64,000 nt of DNA, taken from Palsa-504 sp963808615. Lineage in GTDB: Bacteria > Actinomycetota > Actinomycetes > Streptosporangiales > Streptosporangiaceae. Numbering within the stretch: the first letter of the stretch is position 1; each line of letters begins with the position of its first letter. The stretch lies in NCBI GenBank assembly GCA_963808615.1, contig CAWEGV010000013.1, forward strand, positions 62,001-126,000, read 5' to 3'. The notes under the pieces were generated by a model. It saw only the letters and a program-made list of their open reading frames with translations. It searched no databases and had not been told where the DNA came from. The position numbers were made by a program, and so were the translations under genes. Positions 8,064 to 16,525 of this stretch are shown piece by piece.

Positions 8064-9056
8064 TCAGCGCTCGCTGTCGAGGGCGGCTACTTGGGCGGGC
8101 TCGTAGCGGTCGCCGGCGACGGCGCCGGCCGGGACGGCGGCCTCGATCACCGCGAGCTCGTCCTGGCTGAGGGGCAGGGCGAGCGCGGCCAGCGCCTCGG
8201 CCAGCCGGTCCCGGCGCTTGGTCCCGATGAGCGGGATGATGCCGTCGCCCCGGGAAGCCACCCAGGCGATGGCCAGCTGGGCGGCGGTCACTCCGCGGCC
8301 CTCGGCGATCGTCTCCAGCTGGGCCAGCAGTTCCAGGTTCCGCGCGTGATTCTCGGCCCGGAACCTGGGGAACCTGGCGCGCGGGTCACCGTCGGCCAGC
8401 CGGGCCGTGCCGCTGCTGAGCAGGCCGCGGGAGAGGATCCCGTAGGCGGTGACGCTGATCCCGAGCTCCCGGACGGTGGGCAGGATCTTCGCCTCGATGC
8501 CCCGGCTCATCAGCGAGTACTCGATCTGCAGGGCCGACACCGGGTGGACGGCGTGCGCCCGGCGGATGGTCTGGTCGCCCATCTCCGACAGCCCCAGGTA
8601 GCGGACGTACCCGGCCTTGATCATGTCCGCGACGGCCCCGACCGTCTCCTCGATCGGCACCCGCGGGTCCAGCCGGGCCGGCTGGTACAGGTCGACGTAC
8701 TCGGTGCCGAGCCTGGTCAGCGTGTAGGCCAGCGAGTTCTTGGCCATGGCCGGGCTGGTGTCGTGGCCGATGAACGCGCCAGACGGATCGCGCAGCCCGC
8801 CGAACTTGACCTGGATGAACACGCTCTCCCGCGGGATGCCGCGGCGCAGGGCGTCGCGCAGCAGCAGCTCGTTGTGGCCCATGCCGTAGAAGTCGCCGGT
8901 GTCCAGCAGCGTGATGCCGGCGTCGACGGCGGCGCGGATGGTGGCGATGCTCTCGGCGTCGTCGGCCGGGCCATAGATGCCCGACATGCCCATCAGGCCC
9001 AGGCCAGCCCGGGATACCACCGGGCCGCCGCGGCCCAGCGTTGTCGTCTGCAGCAC
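8064..9056 (-). CDS. Aldo/keto reductase with altered catalytic tetrad
   Basis: This 330-residue NADPH-dependent oxidoreductase has an (alpha/beta)8-barrel fold. Recognisable parts are GITLLDTGDFYGMGHNELLL (catalytic Asp and Tyr), VFIQVKFGG (catalytic Lys) and the C-terminal cofactor loop IPLIGTKRRDRLAEAL. The segment that normally reads LYYQHRVDP, with the catalytic histidine, here reads LYQPARLDP, so the usual His is replaced by Ala. The natural substrate is unknown. It starts with GTG two bases after the stop of the EthD-domain gene and is clearly co-transcribed with it. Confidence 0.88.
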   Translation of the reverse strand: MLQTTTLGRGGPVVSRAGLGLMGMSGIYGPADDAESIATIRAAVDAGITLLDTGDFYGMGHNELLLRDALRRGIPRESVFIQVKFGGLRDPSGAFIGHDTSPAMAKNSLAYTLTRLGTEYVDLYQPARLDPRVPIEETVGAVADMIKAGYVRYLGLSEMGDQTIRRAHAVHPVSALQIEYSLMSRGIEAKILPTVRELGISVTAYGILSRGLLSSGTARLADGDPRARFPRFRAENHARNLELLAQLETIAEGRGVTAAQLAIAWVASRGDGIIPLIGTKRRDRLAEALAALALPLSQDELAVIEAAVPAGAVAGDRYEPAQVAALDSER

Positions 9057-9058
9057 GA

Positions 9059-9364
9059 TCAGACCTCTTCCACCTCGAAGAACAGGCTGCGCACGCCGCT
9101 GGGGGCGAACTTGGGCACGTCGGCGGCGGTGGCCTTCCCGACCTCGGAGGCGAAGGCCTGCTGCATGGCCGCCAGGTCGTCCCAGTCCAGCTCGGCGACC
9201 AGGTGGTAGGACTGACCGCCGCGGACCGGGCCGTGGTTGCGGCTGACCGTGTACCTACGCAGCCCGGGCAGCTGCTTGGCCAGCGGGATATGTACGTCGC
9301 GGTAGTAGCGGTCGAACGCCTCGGGGTCGGCGGGCGTGTCGTACAGGACCAGGAAACGCACCAT
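9059..9364 (-). CDS. EthD-domain protein
   Basis: This 101-residue dimeric alpha-beta barrel protein of the EthD family shows VRFLVLYDTPADPEAFDRYY followed by RDVHIPLAKQLPGLRRYTVS. EthD members occur beside oxidative degradation genes and polyketide tailoring genes, where they act as small cyclases, monooxygenase helpers or proteins of unknown role. It is the first gene of a two-gene operon with the aldo/keto reductase. The length is normal for the family. The start codon lies close to the divergent maf gene, so the two share a very short promoter region. Confidence 0.85.
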   Translation of the reverse strand: MVRFLVLYDTPADPEAFDRYYRDVHIPLAKQLPGLRRYTVSRNHGPVRGGQSYHLVAELDWDDLAAMQQAFASEVGKATAADVPKFAPSGVRSLFFEVEEV

Positions 9365-9401
9365 GAGGCGATCCTATGGCGGGCCGGTAGGGTCGGGTCG
9401 C

Positions 9402-9989
9402 GTGACTGCTATCGTGCTCGCCTCAGCCTCGCCGGCCCGGCTGGCGGTGCTGCGCGCCGCCGGGCTGGACCCGCAGGTCATCGTCAGCGGCGTCGACGAG
9501 AGCGAGTTCGCCGCGGACACCCCGGGCGAGCTGGCCGGCCTGCTCGCGGCGGCCAAGGCCGCCGCGGTTGCGTCCGGGCTGGCCGACGGGCTGGTCATGG
9601 GGTGTGACTCGCTGCTCGACCTGGACGGGCGGGCGCTGGGCAAGCCCGGCTCGGCCGCGCAGGCCGCGCAGCGCTGGCGGGAGATGTCCGGGCGCACGGG
9701 CACGCTGGTCACCGGCCACTGCGTGATCAACGCGGCCACCGGCCAGCGGGCCGCGGCGCTGGCCGCGACGCGGGTCAGGTTCGGCACGCCGTCGGAGGCA
9801 GAGATCGCCGCCTACGTCGCCTCCGGCGAGCCGCTGGCCGTGGCCGGGGCGTTCACGCTGGACGGTCGGGGCGGCTGGTTCGTGGACGGCATCGATGGCG
9901 ACCACGGCACGGTGCTCGGCGTCTCGCTGCCGCTGCTGCGCCGCCTGCTGGCCGAGCTCGGCTTCAGCGTGACCGCATTGTGGAGCTGA
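9402..9989 (+). CDS. maf: Maf-like nucleoside triphosphate pyrophosphatase
   Basis: This 195-residue cytosolic protein hydrolyses non-canonical or excess nucleoside triphosphates to monophosphate and pyrophosphate, a house-cleaning role also linked to septum formation. It begins VTAIVLASASPARLAVLRAA, the family hallmark. Further motifs are the central GCDSLLDLDG (catalytic Asp of the D-S/T-x-V/L motif), the kinase-like KPGSAAQAAQRWREMSGRTG and a C-terminal GAFTLDGRGGWFVDGIDGDH. I chose the GTG at 9402 because the family motif begins right there; an upstream in-frame extension to 9336 would overlap the opposite EthD gene and looks unlike protein. Confidence 0.9.
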   Translation: MTAIVLASASPARLAVLRAAGLDPQVIVSGVDESEFAADTPGELAGLLAAAKAAAVASGLADGLVMGCDSLLDLDGRALGKPGSAAQAAQRWREMSGRTGTLVTGHCVINAATGQRAAALAATRVRFGTPSEAEIAAYVASGEPLAVAGAFTLDGRGGWFVDGIDGDHGTVLGVSLPLLRRLLAELGFSVTALWS

Positions 9990-10055
9990 TCAGCTCCGGA
10001 CCGTTTCGCACTACGCTGTTAGAAGCGATCAGGCCGAGACGACCCGGACGGATGC

Positions 10056-11378
10056 ATGCAACCCGAACCCACCGTGCTGGACAGCCTGCGCCGGGCCGTC
10101 GAGGCGATGCCCGACGACGTGCCGCTCCGCCTGCACCTGGCCACCATGCTGCTGCGCGCCGGCCAGCGCGACGAGGCGGTCAGGCAGCTGGGCGCGGTCC
10201 TGCAGCGCGATCCGGGCCACGCTGAGGCCCTGGGATTGCTACGGGGTTTTGGGGACGATCCCGGCCCGGCTGAGGCCACGGGCCAGCCTCCCGCCGCTGG
10301 CCCGGATAATCCGGCCGAACGGTCCGTGGTCCCTCCAGCCGCGCCCGCCAGCGCCCCCCGGGCGTCGGCTGGCCCGGGCCAGCCGCCGCAGTACGACTGG
10401 TCGCAGGCCGAGGACGAGCTGCGCGACGTGCTGCCCGCCATGTTCATCGGCGATGCACCGGGAGCGGACTCGGCGTCGGCGGGCCTGGAGGAGGCGGACG
10501 CCTACGACGCCGAGCACGCCGGGCTGACGCTGGCCGACGTGGCCGGCATGACCGAGGTCAAGCAGCGCCTGGAGGCGGCGTTCCTGGCCCCGATGCGCAA
10601 CCCGGAGCTGCGCCGGCTGTACGGCAAGTCGCTGCGCGGCGGGCTGCTGCTGTACGGGCCGCCGGGCTGCGGCAAGACGTTCATCGCGCGCGCCGTGGCC
10701 GGCGAGCTCGGCGCCCGGTTCATCGCGGTCTCGTTCGCCGACATCATCGACATGTTCGTCGGCCAGAGCGAGCGGAACATCCACGAGCTGTTCGAGATCG
10801 CCCGGCGGAACGCGCCCTGCGTGCTGTTCCTCGACGAGGTGGACGCGATCGGGCAGAAGCGCTCCCAGCTGCGGCACACCCCGATGCGCAGCGCGGTGAA
10901 CCAGCTGCTGCTCGAGCTGGACGACATCTCCGGCCACAACGAGGGCGTGTTCCTGCTGGCCGCCACCAACCACCCCTGGGACGTGGACAGCGCGCTGCGC
11001 AGGCCCGGCCGGTTCGACCGGACCCTGCTGGTGCTGCCGCCGGACGCGGCAGCCCGCGAGGAGGTGTTCCGCTACCACCTCAAGGGCCGGCCGGTCGCCG
11101 GGATCGACCTGGCCCGCCTGGCCCGGCAGACCGACGGGTACTCCGGTGCCGACATCGCGCACATCTGCGAGACGGCCGCCGAGCGGGCCCTGATGGACTC
11201 AGTCCGCCTGGGCGAGCCGCGGATGATCGGCCCGGATGACCTGGAAGGCGCGATCGGCGAGGTCAAGCCGTCGCTGGGCGCCTGGTTCGACACCGCGCGG
11301 AACGTGGCGCTGTTCGCCAACGAGGGCGGCACCTACGATGACCTGGCCGCCTACCTGCGCAAGCGGCGGCTGCTGTGA
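10056..11378 (+). CDS. AAA ATPase with TPR-like N-terminus
   Basis: This 440-residue protein has a TPR-like helical pair at residues about 5-60, a Pro/Ala-rich linker to about 150 and a CDC48/FtsH-type AAA module. The AAA module has Walker A GPPGCGKT near 201-208, Walker B VLFLDEVDAIG near 256 and an arginine-finger region LRRPGRFDR near 313. It closes with the C-terminal helical lid YSGADIAHICETAAERAL. No protease or membrane segment follows, so it resembles an unfoldase or remodelling ATPase rather than FtsH. The next gene (TPR membrane protein) starts ten bases on and is a probable partner. Substrate unknown. Confidence 0.87.
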   Translation: MQPEPTVLDSLRRAVEAMPDDVPLRLHLATMLLRAGQRDEAVRQLGAVLQRDPGHAEALGLLRGFGDDPGPAEATGQPPAAGPDNPAERSVVPPAAPASAPRASAGPGQPPQYDWSQAEDELRDVLPAMFIGDAPGADSASAGLEEADAYDAEHAGLTLADVAGMTEVKQRLEAAFLAPMRNPELRRLYGKSLRGGLLLYGPPGCGKTFIARAVAGELGARFIAVSFADIIDMFVGQSERNIHELFEIARRNAPCVLFLDEVDAIGQKRSQLRHTPMRSAVNQLLLELDDISGHNEGVFLLAATNHPWDVDSALRRPGRFDRTLLVLPPDAAAREEVFRYHLKGRPVAGIDLARLARQTDGYSGADIAHICETAAERALMDSVRLGEPRMIGPDDLEGAIGEVKPSLGAWFDTARNVALFANEGGTYDDLAAYLRKRRLL

Positions 11379-11388
11379 GCCCGCGCCA

Positions 11389-12423
11389 GTGAACGACCTC
11401 CGGCACGAGCTGGCGCGTGCTTCGGCCATGCTCGACGTGCGGCGGTTCGACGAGGCGGCGCAGCTGCTGGCCGGCGTCGTGGCGGCAGAGCCGGACAGCA
11501 GCCGGGCCTGGTGCCTGATGGCCCGGGCGCACCTGGGTGCGGACCGCTACGCCGAGGCCGTCGAGGTGGCCAACCGGGCGGTGGCGCTCGACCCGTCCGA
11601 CGAGTGGCCACACCGCCTGGCCAGCAACGCCCTGGTCCACCTGGGCAAATACACCGACGCGCTGCGTGCCGCGCAGGAAGCGTGCCGGCTGGCCCCCAGC
11701 TACTGGCAGACCCACGTCTGCCTGGCCCAGGCCGCCCTGGCCGCGCACCGGCTTGACACCGCGGCCGACGCGGCCGCCCGGGCCCGCGCGCTGGCCCCGA
11801 ACGAGCCGGACGTCCATTTCCTGTCCGGGAAGGTCAGCCTGAGCCGCGGCGACCTGGCGGACGCGCGCCGGCATCAGGAACGCGCCCTCGCGCTCGATCC
11901 GGCGCACAGCGGCGCCATGAACGAGCTGGGCCGGATCAGGCTCAGGCGGCACGACGCGGCCGGGGCGATCAGGCACTTCATCAGCGCGGCCCGCGCCACC
12001 CCGGACGAGCGCATCTACAGCAGGAACATCGACGTGGTGATCCTGCGCACGGTCTCCCGGACGATCTACGTCTTCACGCTGGTCGCGCTGATCCTGGTCT
12101 GGGTTCCCGCGGTGACCCACGTCGACCGGCTCCCCTTCGTGATCAGCCTGGGAGCGCTGGCCGTCATCACGGCCGCGTGCTTCGCCTGGATGGTGCTGCG
12201 GCTGCCGCGGGAAGCGCGGCTGATGGTACGCCGGACCCTGCGGGCCCGGCGGGTCGCGGCGGCCCTGGCCCTGGCCGTGGGCGGGGTGGCCGCGGCGTTC
12301 GGCATCGTGGCCTTCGTGCCTACCCCGGACGTGGCCCAGGCGCTGCCGGCCGCCGTGGTCATCACCGTGGCGGCCCGGCTGGCCGCCTTCGCCGTCCTGC
12401 GGGCCGCGGCGCGAGGGCATTAG
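11389..12423 (+). CDS. TPR-repeat membrane protein
   Basis: This is a 344-residue protein with at least six tetratricopeptide repeats in residues about 1-205 (for example AAQLLAGVVAAEPDSSRAWC and YAEAVEVANRAVALDPSDEW). Four hydrophobic segments follow in the C-terminal third (VFTLVALILVWVPAV, LPFVISLGALAVITAACF, AAALALAVGGVAAAFGIVAF and a final helix). The TPR part should face the cytosol and bind a protein partner, plausibly the AAA ATPase encoded ten bases upstream. The start is the GTG at 11389; the frame remains open further upstream only as an overlap with the ATPase gene. The 3' end overlaps the convergent exporter gene by about 60 bases. Confidence 0.82.
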   Translation: MNDLRHELARASAMLDVRRFDEAAQLLAGVVAAEPDSSRAWCLMARAHLGADRYAEAVEVANRAVALDPSDEWPHRLASNALVHLGKYTDALRAAQEACRLAPSYWQTHVCLAQAALAAHRLDTAADAAARARALAPNEPDVHFLSGKVSLSRGDLADARRHQERALALDPAHSGAMNELGRIRLRRHDAAGAIRHFISAARATPDERIYSRNIDVVILRTVSRTIYVFTLVALILVWVPAVTHVDRLPFVISLGALAVITAACFAWMVLRLPREARLMVRRTLRARRVAAALALAVGGVAAAFGIVAFVPTPDVAQALPAAVVITVAARLAAFAVLRAAARGH

Positions 12424-13737
12424 GGCGGTCCGGTTCCGGGCCCGCGTCGCGCCACCGGACGGCCCGCACCGACGGGACGGTCAGCATGACGGCACTGCTG
12501 AGCAGGCCGTAGACGGCACCGACGCCGAAGACGAGGGCGGGGCCGACCGCGGCGGACAGCGGCCCGTCGATGGCGTACCCGATGACGCCGATGCCGTAGG
12601 AAGGGAACATCGTCAGCGAGTTGACCCGGGCCAGCTTCTGCGCCGGCACCTGCTGCTGCGTGGTGGTGCTGCTGAACGTGCTGGAGACCGCCGATCCCGC
12701 GCCGCAGGCGAAGGCGGCCAGGGCCACCCAGGGGGCGGCGGCGCGCAGGGCCATCGGGATGTCCGGCAGGGCGTAGCAGAACGTGGCCAGGGTGGCGATC
12801 ACCAGGGGTCGCTGCGGGCGCCGGCCCAGGCTGAGCAGACCGGCCACGATCGCGCCCGCGCCCTGGACGGCCATGATCGCGCCCCAGACCGCGGCGCCGC
12901 CGAGGTAGGCCCGGCCCATGACCGGGCCGAGCAGCATCCAGGGCGCCCAGGTGATCAGGTTGAAGAAGGCGAACTGCACGGTACCCGCCCACAGCCAGGT
13001 CCGGGACCGGAATTCGGCCCAGCCTTCGGCCATGTCACTGAGCAGGGCCCGGCGCGCGGGCCGGCCGGCTCCCCGGGACTGCGCCGGCACCGCGGGTTCC
13101 TGGCTCGCGGGTTCCTGGCTCGCCTCGGCTCGCCGGCTCCGGGCGGCAGCCGGAGCAGGCTGAGGGCCAGCACGCTGACCAGGTAGGTGCAGGCATCCAC
13201 GGCCACCACCACGGACGGCCCGGCCAGGGCCACTATGACTCCGCCCAGCGCCGGGCCCGCGATCCTGGTGGCCGAGCCGGCCAGCCCGTACAGGGCGTTA
13301 GCGTTGCCGAGCTGATCGCGGGGCGCGATTTCTACCGTCAGCGCGCTCAGCGCCGGCGAGAAGAACGCGGTCCCGGTCCCGCCGAGCCAGGCCAGCAGCA
13401 CGAACAGCCACAGCAGCGGCCGGCCGACGGCCAGCGCGGCGGCCAGCCACCCTTGCGCGCCGAAGCGGAGCACGTCCGCACCGAGCATGACCCGGCGCCG
13501 CCCGAGCCGGTCGGCGATCGCCCCGGCCAGCGGCAGCAGCAGTACCTGCGGGACGACGTTCGCCGTGAACACCAGGCCCAGGCCGGTCGCGCTGACCCTG
13601 CTGTCCAGGACCGCAAAGGCGATCGCCACCGTAGACATCGACGAGCCGAGCAGCGACGTCACGTACCCGGTGTAGAAACGGCGGAAGTTCGGCTCCGTCA
13701 GCACCCCGGCCCGGCGCCGCAGCCACTCGCTCCTCAC
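12362..13737 (-). CDS. MFS transporter (drug/siderophore exporter type), single-base frameshift
   Basis: Two adjacent minus-strand frames together make one 12-helix major facilitator of about 458 residues, close to the DHA3/enterobactin-exporter-like group. The first half (13737 to about 13140) carries LTEPNFRRFYTGYVTSLLGS and the loop GAIADRLGRRRVMLGADVLR. The second half (about 13130 to 12362) carries WLWAGTVQFAFFNLITWAPW and later helices. The frames meet in the central cytosolic linker near 13110-13145, next to a 15-bp direct duplication that encodes an ASQEP repeat. Adding one base there, for example in the GG of CCCGGA, restores a single frame. Either the gene is broken or one base is missing from the sequence. 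It overlaps the convergent TPR gene by about 60 bases. Confidence 0.75.
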
Positions 13738-13802
13738 GGCACCAGATCATGACACCCAGCTCAGGACGGCACAACCGGGTAACTAAGGAATATTGCGTCT
13801 AA

Positions 13803-13833
13803 CTGGCTCAAGTTTCAGGCCGACTTGAACCAG
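13803..13833. promoter_or_regulatory. 31-bp dyad upstream of the MFS gene
   Basis: CTGGCTCAAGT (13803-13813) and ACTTGAACCAG (13823-13833) form an inverted repeat with one mismatch around a nine-base spacer. It lies about 66 bases before the MFS start and 100 bases after the MetE-like gene on the same strand. It could be an operator for the exporter or a weak attenuator hairpin; no T-run follows. Confidence 0.4.
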
Positions 13834-13931
13834 AACCAGGTATATGCCTGAGCCACCGTCGCGACCGCAGAAAATTTTCGTTGACTCAGCTTTCTTGCTA
13901 TATGAAGACTCAACCCTGTTCGTTCTGCTGG

Positions 13932-14987
13932 TCAGCCTGCGAGGATCTGGCGGTACATGTCAAGCAAGCCCGGGATCTCTTCCCGGGCCGCGCGGCCCAT
14001 CCCGCATTCGGTGCAGATACCCCACTCCCGCAGCCCGGCGGTGCTGTCGATCAGCGCCGCGTCGATGAGCCGCACCTGCTCCTCGGTAGTCCCCTGGGCC
14101 TGCTCGGCCGGATGGTACGGCACCAGAGCGAAGTTCAGCTCGGTGCCCGGGCCGGTGGTCAGCCCGGCCAGCGGCGCGAAGTAGCTTTCCTCCCGCTGGT
14201 ACTGCGGCACGGTGAACGAGACGAAGCTCACCGGCCGGGTGGCGGCCGCGGCCACGGCATTCAGCAGCCGGACCTGCAGGGCCAGCGACTCGGGCTGCTT
14301 GAAATGCTGGTGGCCGTAGTCCCCGTAGCACAGGTGCAGGCCGGCCGGGACGTCGGCTGGTACCTGGTCCACGCACCGGGCCAGGGCCGCGATGATCATG
14401 TCGAAGGCCTGCGCGCCGCCCGGCCCGAAGGCCTCCTCGAGCACGCCGAACTCCACCGCGACGTCCCACTGCACGGCCACTTCGTCGTGCGGGATCGCCG
14501 CCAGCAGCCGGTCCAGGTCGGCGAACATGGCCTGCTGGTACGAGCCGATCAGCGCCATCTGCTGCTCGGGCACGATGTAGCCGCCGATCGAGGCCAGCGG
14601 GGTCGGGTACTCCACCTGGAACCGGACGCCGGCCGGGATCACGCCCTCCTCGCGCAGCGCGGAGAAGGTCTGGTAGGAGGCGAGATAGGCGTCGGCGTAG
14701 CCGATATTGGGCCATTCCACCTGGTCCGGCTCGACACCATCGGCCAGCCTCAGCTGAGGCAGCGCCTCGTAGTCGCCGTCCTCGGCGCCAATCGGCCCGG
14801 CCGGCACCAGCGTGGGCATCTGCATGAACCTCTGCATCTGGAAGAAGATCCAGTTACCGCGGTCCCCGGTCTCGCCGTCCGGGATGCGCCGCACGCCGGC
14901 CGGCACCCGCGAGGCGATCTCGCGCATGACAGAGTCGGCATCGGCCAGGTTGACGCTCCCGTTGAAATGGGCATGAGTCGGCGGCAT
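13932..14987 (-). CDS. UROD/MetE-like TIM-barrel protein (cobalamin-independent methionine synthase-related)
   Basis: This 351-residue protein has the layout of the MetE C-terminal domain family. An N-terminal RIPDGETGDRGNWIFFQMQR is followed by LHLCYGDYGHQHFK, with histidine and cysteine at the usual metal-site region, and by WGICTECGMGR, which matches the zinc-cysteine segment of MetE relatives. It lacks the N-terminal half of true MetE, so it is probably a methyltransferase or lyase of unknown substrate. The start is the ATG at 14987 with a GAGGGGAG ribosome site; the upstream open frame is not protein-like. It is transcribed alone, after a long non-coding stretch. Confidence 0.78.
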   Translation of the reverse strand: MPPTHAHFNGSVNLADADSVMREIASRVPAGVRRIPDGETGDRGNWIFFQMQRFMQMPTLVPAGPIGAEDGDYEALPQLRLADGVEPDQVEWPNIGYADAYLASYQTFSALREEGVIPAGVRFQVEYPTPLASIGGYIVPEQQMALIGSYQQAMFADLDRLLAAIPHDEVAVQWDVAVEFGVLEEAFGPGGAQAFDMIIAALARCVDQVPADVPAGLHLCYGDYGHQHFKQPESLALQVRLLNAVAAAATRPVSFVSFTVPQYQREESYFAPLAGLTTGPGTELNFALVPYHPAEQAQGTTEEQVRLIDAALIDSTAGLREWGICTECGMGRAAREEIPGLLDMYRQILAG

Positions 14988-15838
14988 GGCAGGGCTCCCC
15001 TCTCGCGGATTTGCAAGTTCAAGTATCCAGCACGCATTGGTGCGGCGGCCGGTGATCGAGCAGGTCCCGGCCATGATTTCTGGCACGGTAGCAGGTAGCA
15101 CGGTAACCGACCCAAGCAGCCGCCGTGGTGATCGCCGAGGCCCGGATGCAGCACCCGTCCGCGGGATTTATTGCTGACGCCTTGTTCGATTCGCTGCGGC
15201 AACGCGCGCGGCGTGCGCACCGGGATACTGCGCGCCTGACGGGGCGCGGTGGGGCGCCTGGCCTCGTGCGGTCCTGTAGGTGCGGTCGCGTGCAGCCGGG
15301 TGCGGTCCCGTGCAGCGCACCAGTCACACCAGACTCATTTGCGCGGTTGATTTCGGTCCTGCGGTTGATTTGAGGGATTCCGTGAGCATGCCAAAGTAAG
15401 TTGAGTTTCCGTCGTGTCGCGACCGGCGGACACTATGCGATCATTTACGGGGTTTGTCATAATCTTCCGTCGGCCCTGCCGCAGCCCCGGCGAGCTCCTG
15501 GTCCCGTCCCGGCCCCCTTGCCCATGATCGCGAAGGCTTTACTACGGTTTTTGATACCAAACCCTTCGCGATCATGGAAACACCCAGCCCGGGGGACTGC
15601 GTGGCCAGGCGCGGGGCATTCAACCACATCCGGACGCCCAGACACGCGAGAAGTCACCTTATTCCGGAACGCTTGCCCAGTACCCACAATCCACCGCAGG
15701 GCGCTAATCAACCGCGAGAGTTTCCGGATCGCGGAAGGCTGGGCGGTCTGCCTTGTGACCGGAGCGGCTGGCGGGGCGAACGGGACGCACGGAACCGGCG
15801 GCCCATGAAGACCTACGGGATACGGCCTACGGGTACGC
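14988..15838. other. 850-base non-coding stretch with repeats
   Basis: No credible gene is seen on either strand; open frames are short, unstructured and lack ribosome sites. The stretch contains a long perfect-arm palindrome (listed separately), three imperfect tandem units beginning GTGCGGTC at 15266, 15280 and 15300, and locally lower GC near 15340-15470. It separates the MetE-like gene from the end of the tetR-type gene, both on the minus strand. Confidence 0.55.
15523..15576. repeat. Long palindromic element, family shared with 52952-53004
   Basis: CATGATCGCGAAGG (15523-15536) is perfectly repeated in inverted orientation at 15563-15576. Pairing extends four bases inward with one mismatch, giving 18-base arms around an 18-base loop. 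The outer GATCATG end and the ACGGT in the loop recur in the hairpin at 52952-53004, so the two look like copies of one dispersed palindromic repeat. Function is unknown; it could form a stable RNA or DNA hairpin. Confidence 0.7.
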
Positions 15839-16450
15839 CTAACCCGGCTCCGGCGCGGTGGCCGCATCCGGCTCCGGCGCGGTGGCCGCGAGCCCGTTGA
15901 GGATGACGTCGATCTCCCAGTGCAGCAGGCGGCGGTGCTGGTCGGGCGCGACCGAGGTCGCCGGGACCCGGTCCAGGGCCGCGCCGGTCACGAACAGGGC
16001 GAGCAGGTCGAGGGCGGCGGGGACGGCGGCCTGCGGAATGTCCCCGTCGGCGAGCAGGGACCGGACCCGGGCGGTGATCTCGGTCGCGTTAGGCCCGGCC
16101 GGGACCCTGGCCAGCGCGACCCGGGCCAGGCCGCCGTGGCCGCTGGCGGCCCAGACCGACTCGAGCAGCAGCCAGCTCAGCCGCTCCCGCCAGCTGCCTG
16201 ACGGCAGGGCGGCCTGCGCCACCGGCGCCATGACCTGGTCGAACATGGCGTCAAGCAGGTCATCGCGATCCCGCAGGTACACGTACAGGGCCGAGGCGCT
16301 GGTGTCCAGGCGGCGGCCGACCCGGCGCATCGTGACGGCGTCCACGCCCTCGAGGTCGGCGATCGCCAGGCCCGCGGCCACCATGGCGGCCCGGCTCAGG
16401 GCCGGCCGGGCGGGCCGGTCCCGGCGGCTCACCGGCTCGCGTGCTCGCAT
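15839..16450 (-). CDS. TetR/AcrR-family transcriptional repressor
   Basis: This 203-residue regulator has an N-terminal TetR helix-turn-helix (about residues 20-65; ALSRAAMVAAGLAIADLEGV, then TMRRVGRRLDTSASALYVYL). The all-helical ligand domain with WRERLSWLLLESVWA follows. The chosen ATG at 16450 has an AGAGGTG site; an upstream in-frame extension overlaps the operator and was rejected. The gene is divergent from a flavin oxidoreductase gene with a near-perfect 30-base palindrome between them, so the repressor most likely controls both genes. Ligand unknown. Confidence 0.88.
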   Translation of the reverse strand: MRAREPVSRRDRPARPALSRAAMVAAGLAIADLEGVDAVTMRRVGRRLDTSASALYVYLRDRDDLLDAMFDQVMAPVAQAALPSGSWRERLSWLLLESVWAASGHGGLARVALARVPAGPNATEITARVRSLLADGDIPQAAVPAALDLLALFVTGAALDRVPATSVAPDQHRRLLHWEIDVILNGLAATAPEPDAATAPEPG

Positions 16451-16484
16451 GCGCTCACCTCTGCTCACTCCCTGCCCCGGGCAA

Positions 16485-16514
16485 CGTACACTGTTCGTCA
16501 ACGAACATTGTACG
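16485..16514. promoter_or_regulatory. Palindromic TetR operator
   Basis: CGTACACTGTTCG (16485-16497) and CGAACATTGTACG (16502-16514) are inverted copies with one mismatch and a four-base spacer. The site is centred between the divergent tetR-type gene (start 16450) and the luciferase-like gene (start 16526), where bound repressor would cover both promoters. The size and symmetry match TetR-family operators. Confidence 0.75.
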
Positions 16515-16525
16515 TCAGGAGGCTC

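Noticed and set aside
13091..13150. Programmed frameshift in the MFS exporter
   Set aside because: No slippery heptamer or stimulator is evident, and four other genes show the same one-base loss; an error is simpler.
15401..15808. Open frame of 135 codons in the long gap
   Set aside because: No ribosome site, no protein-like segments, and it spans the palindrome.
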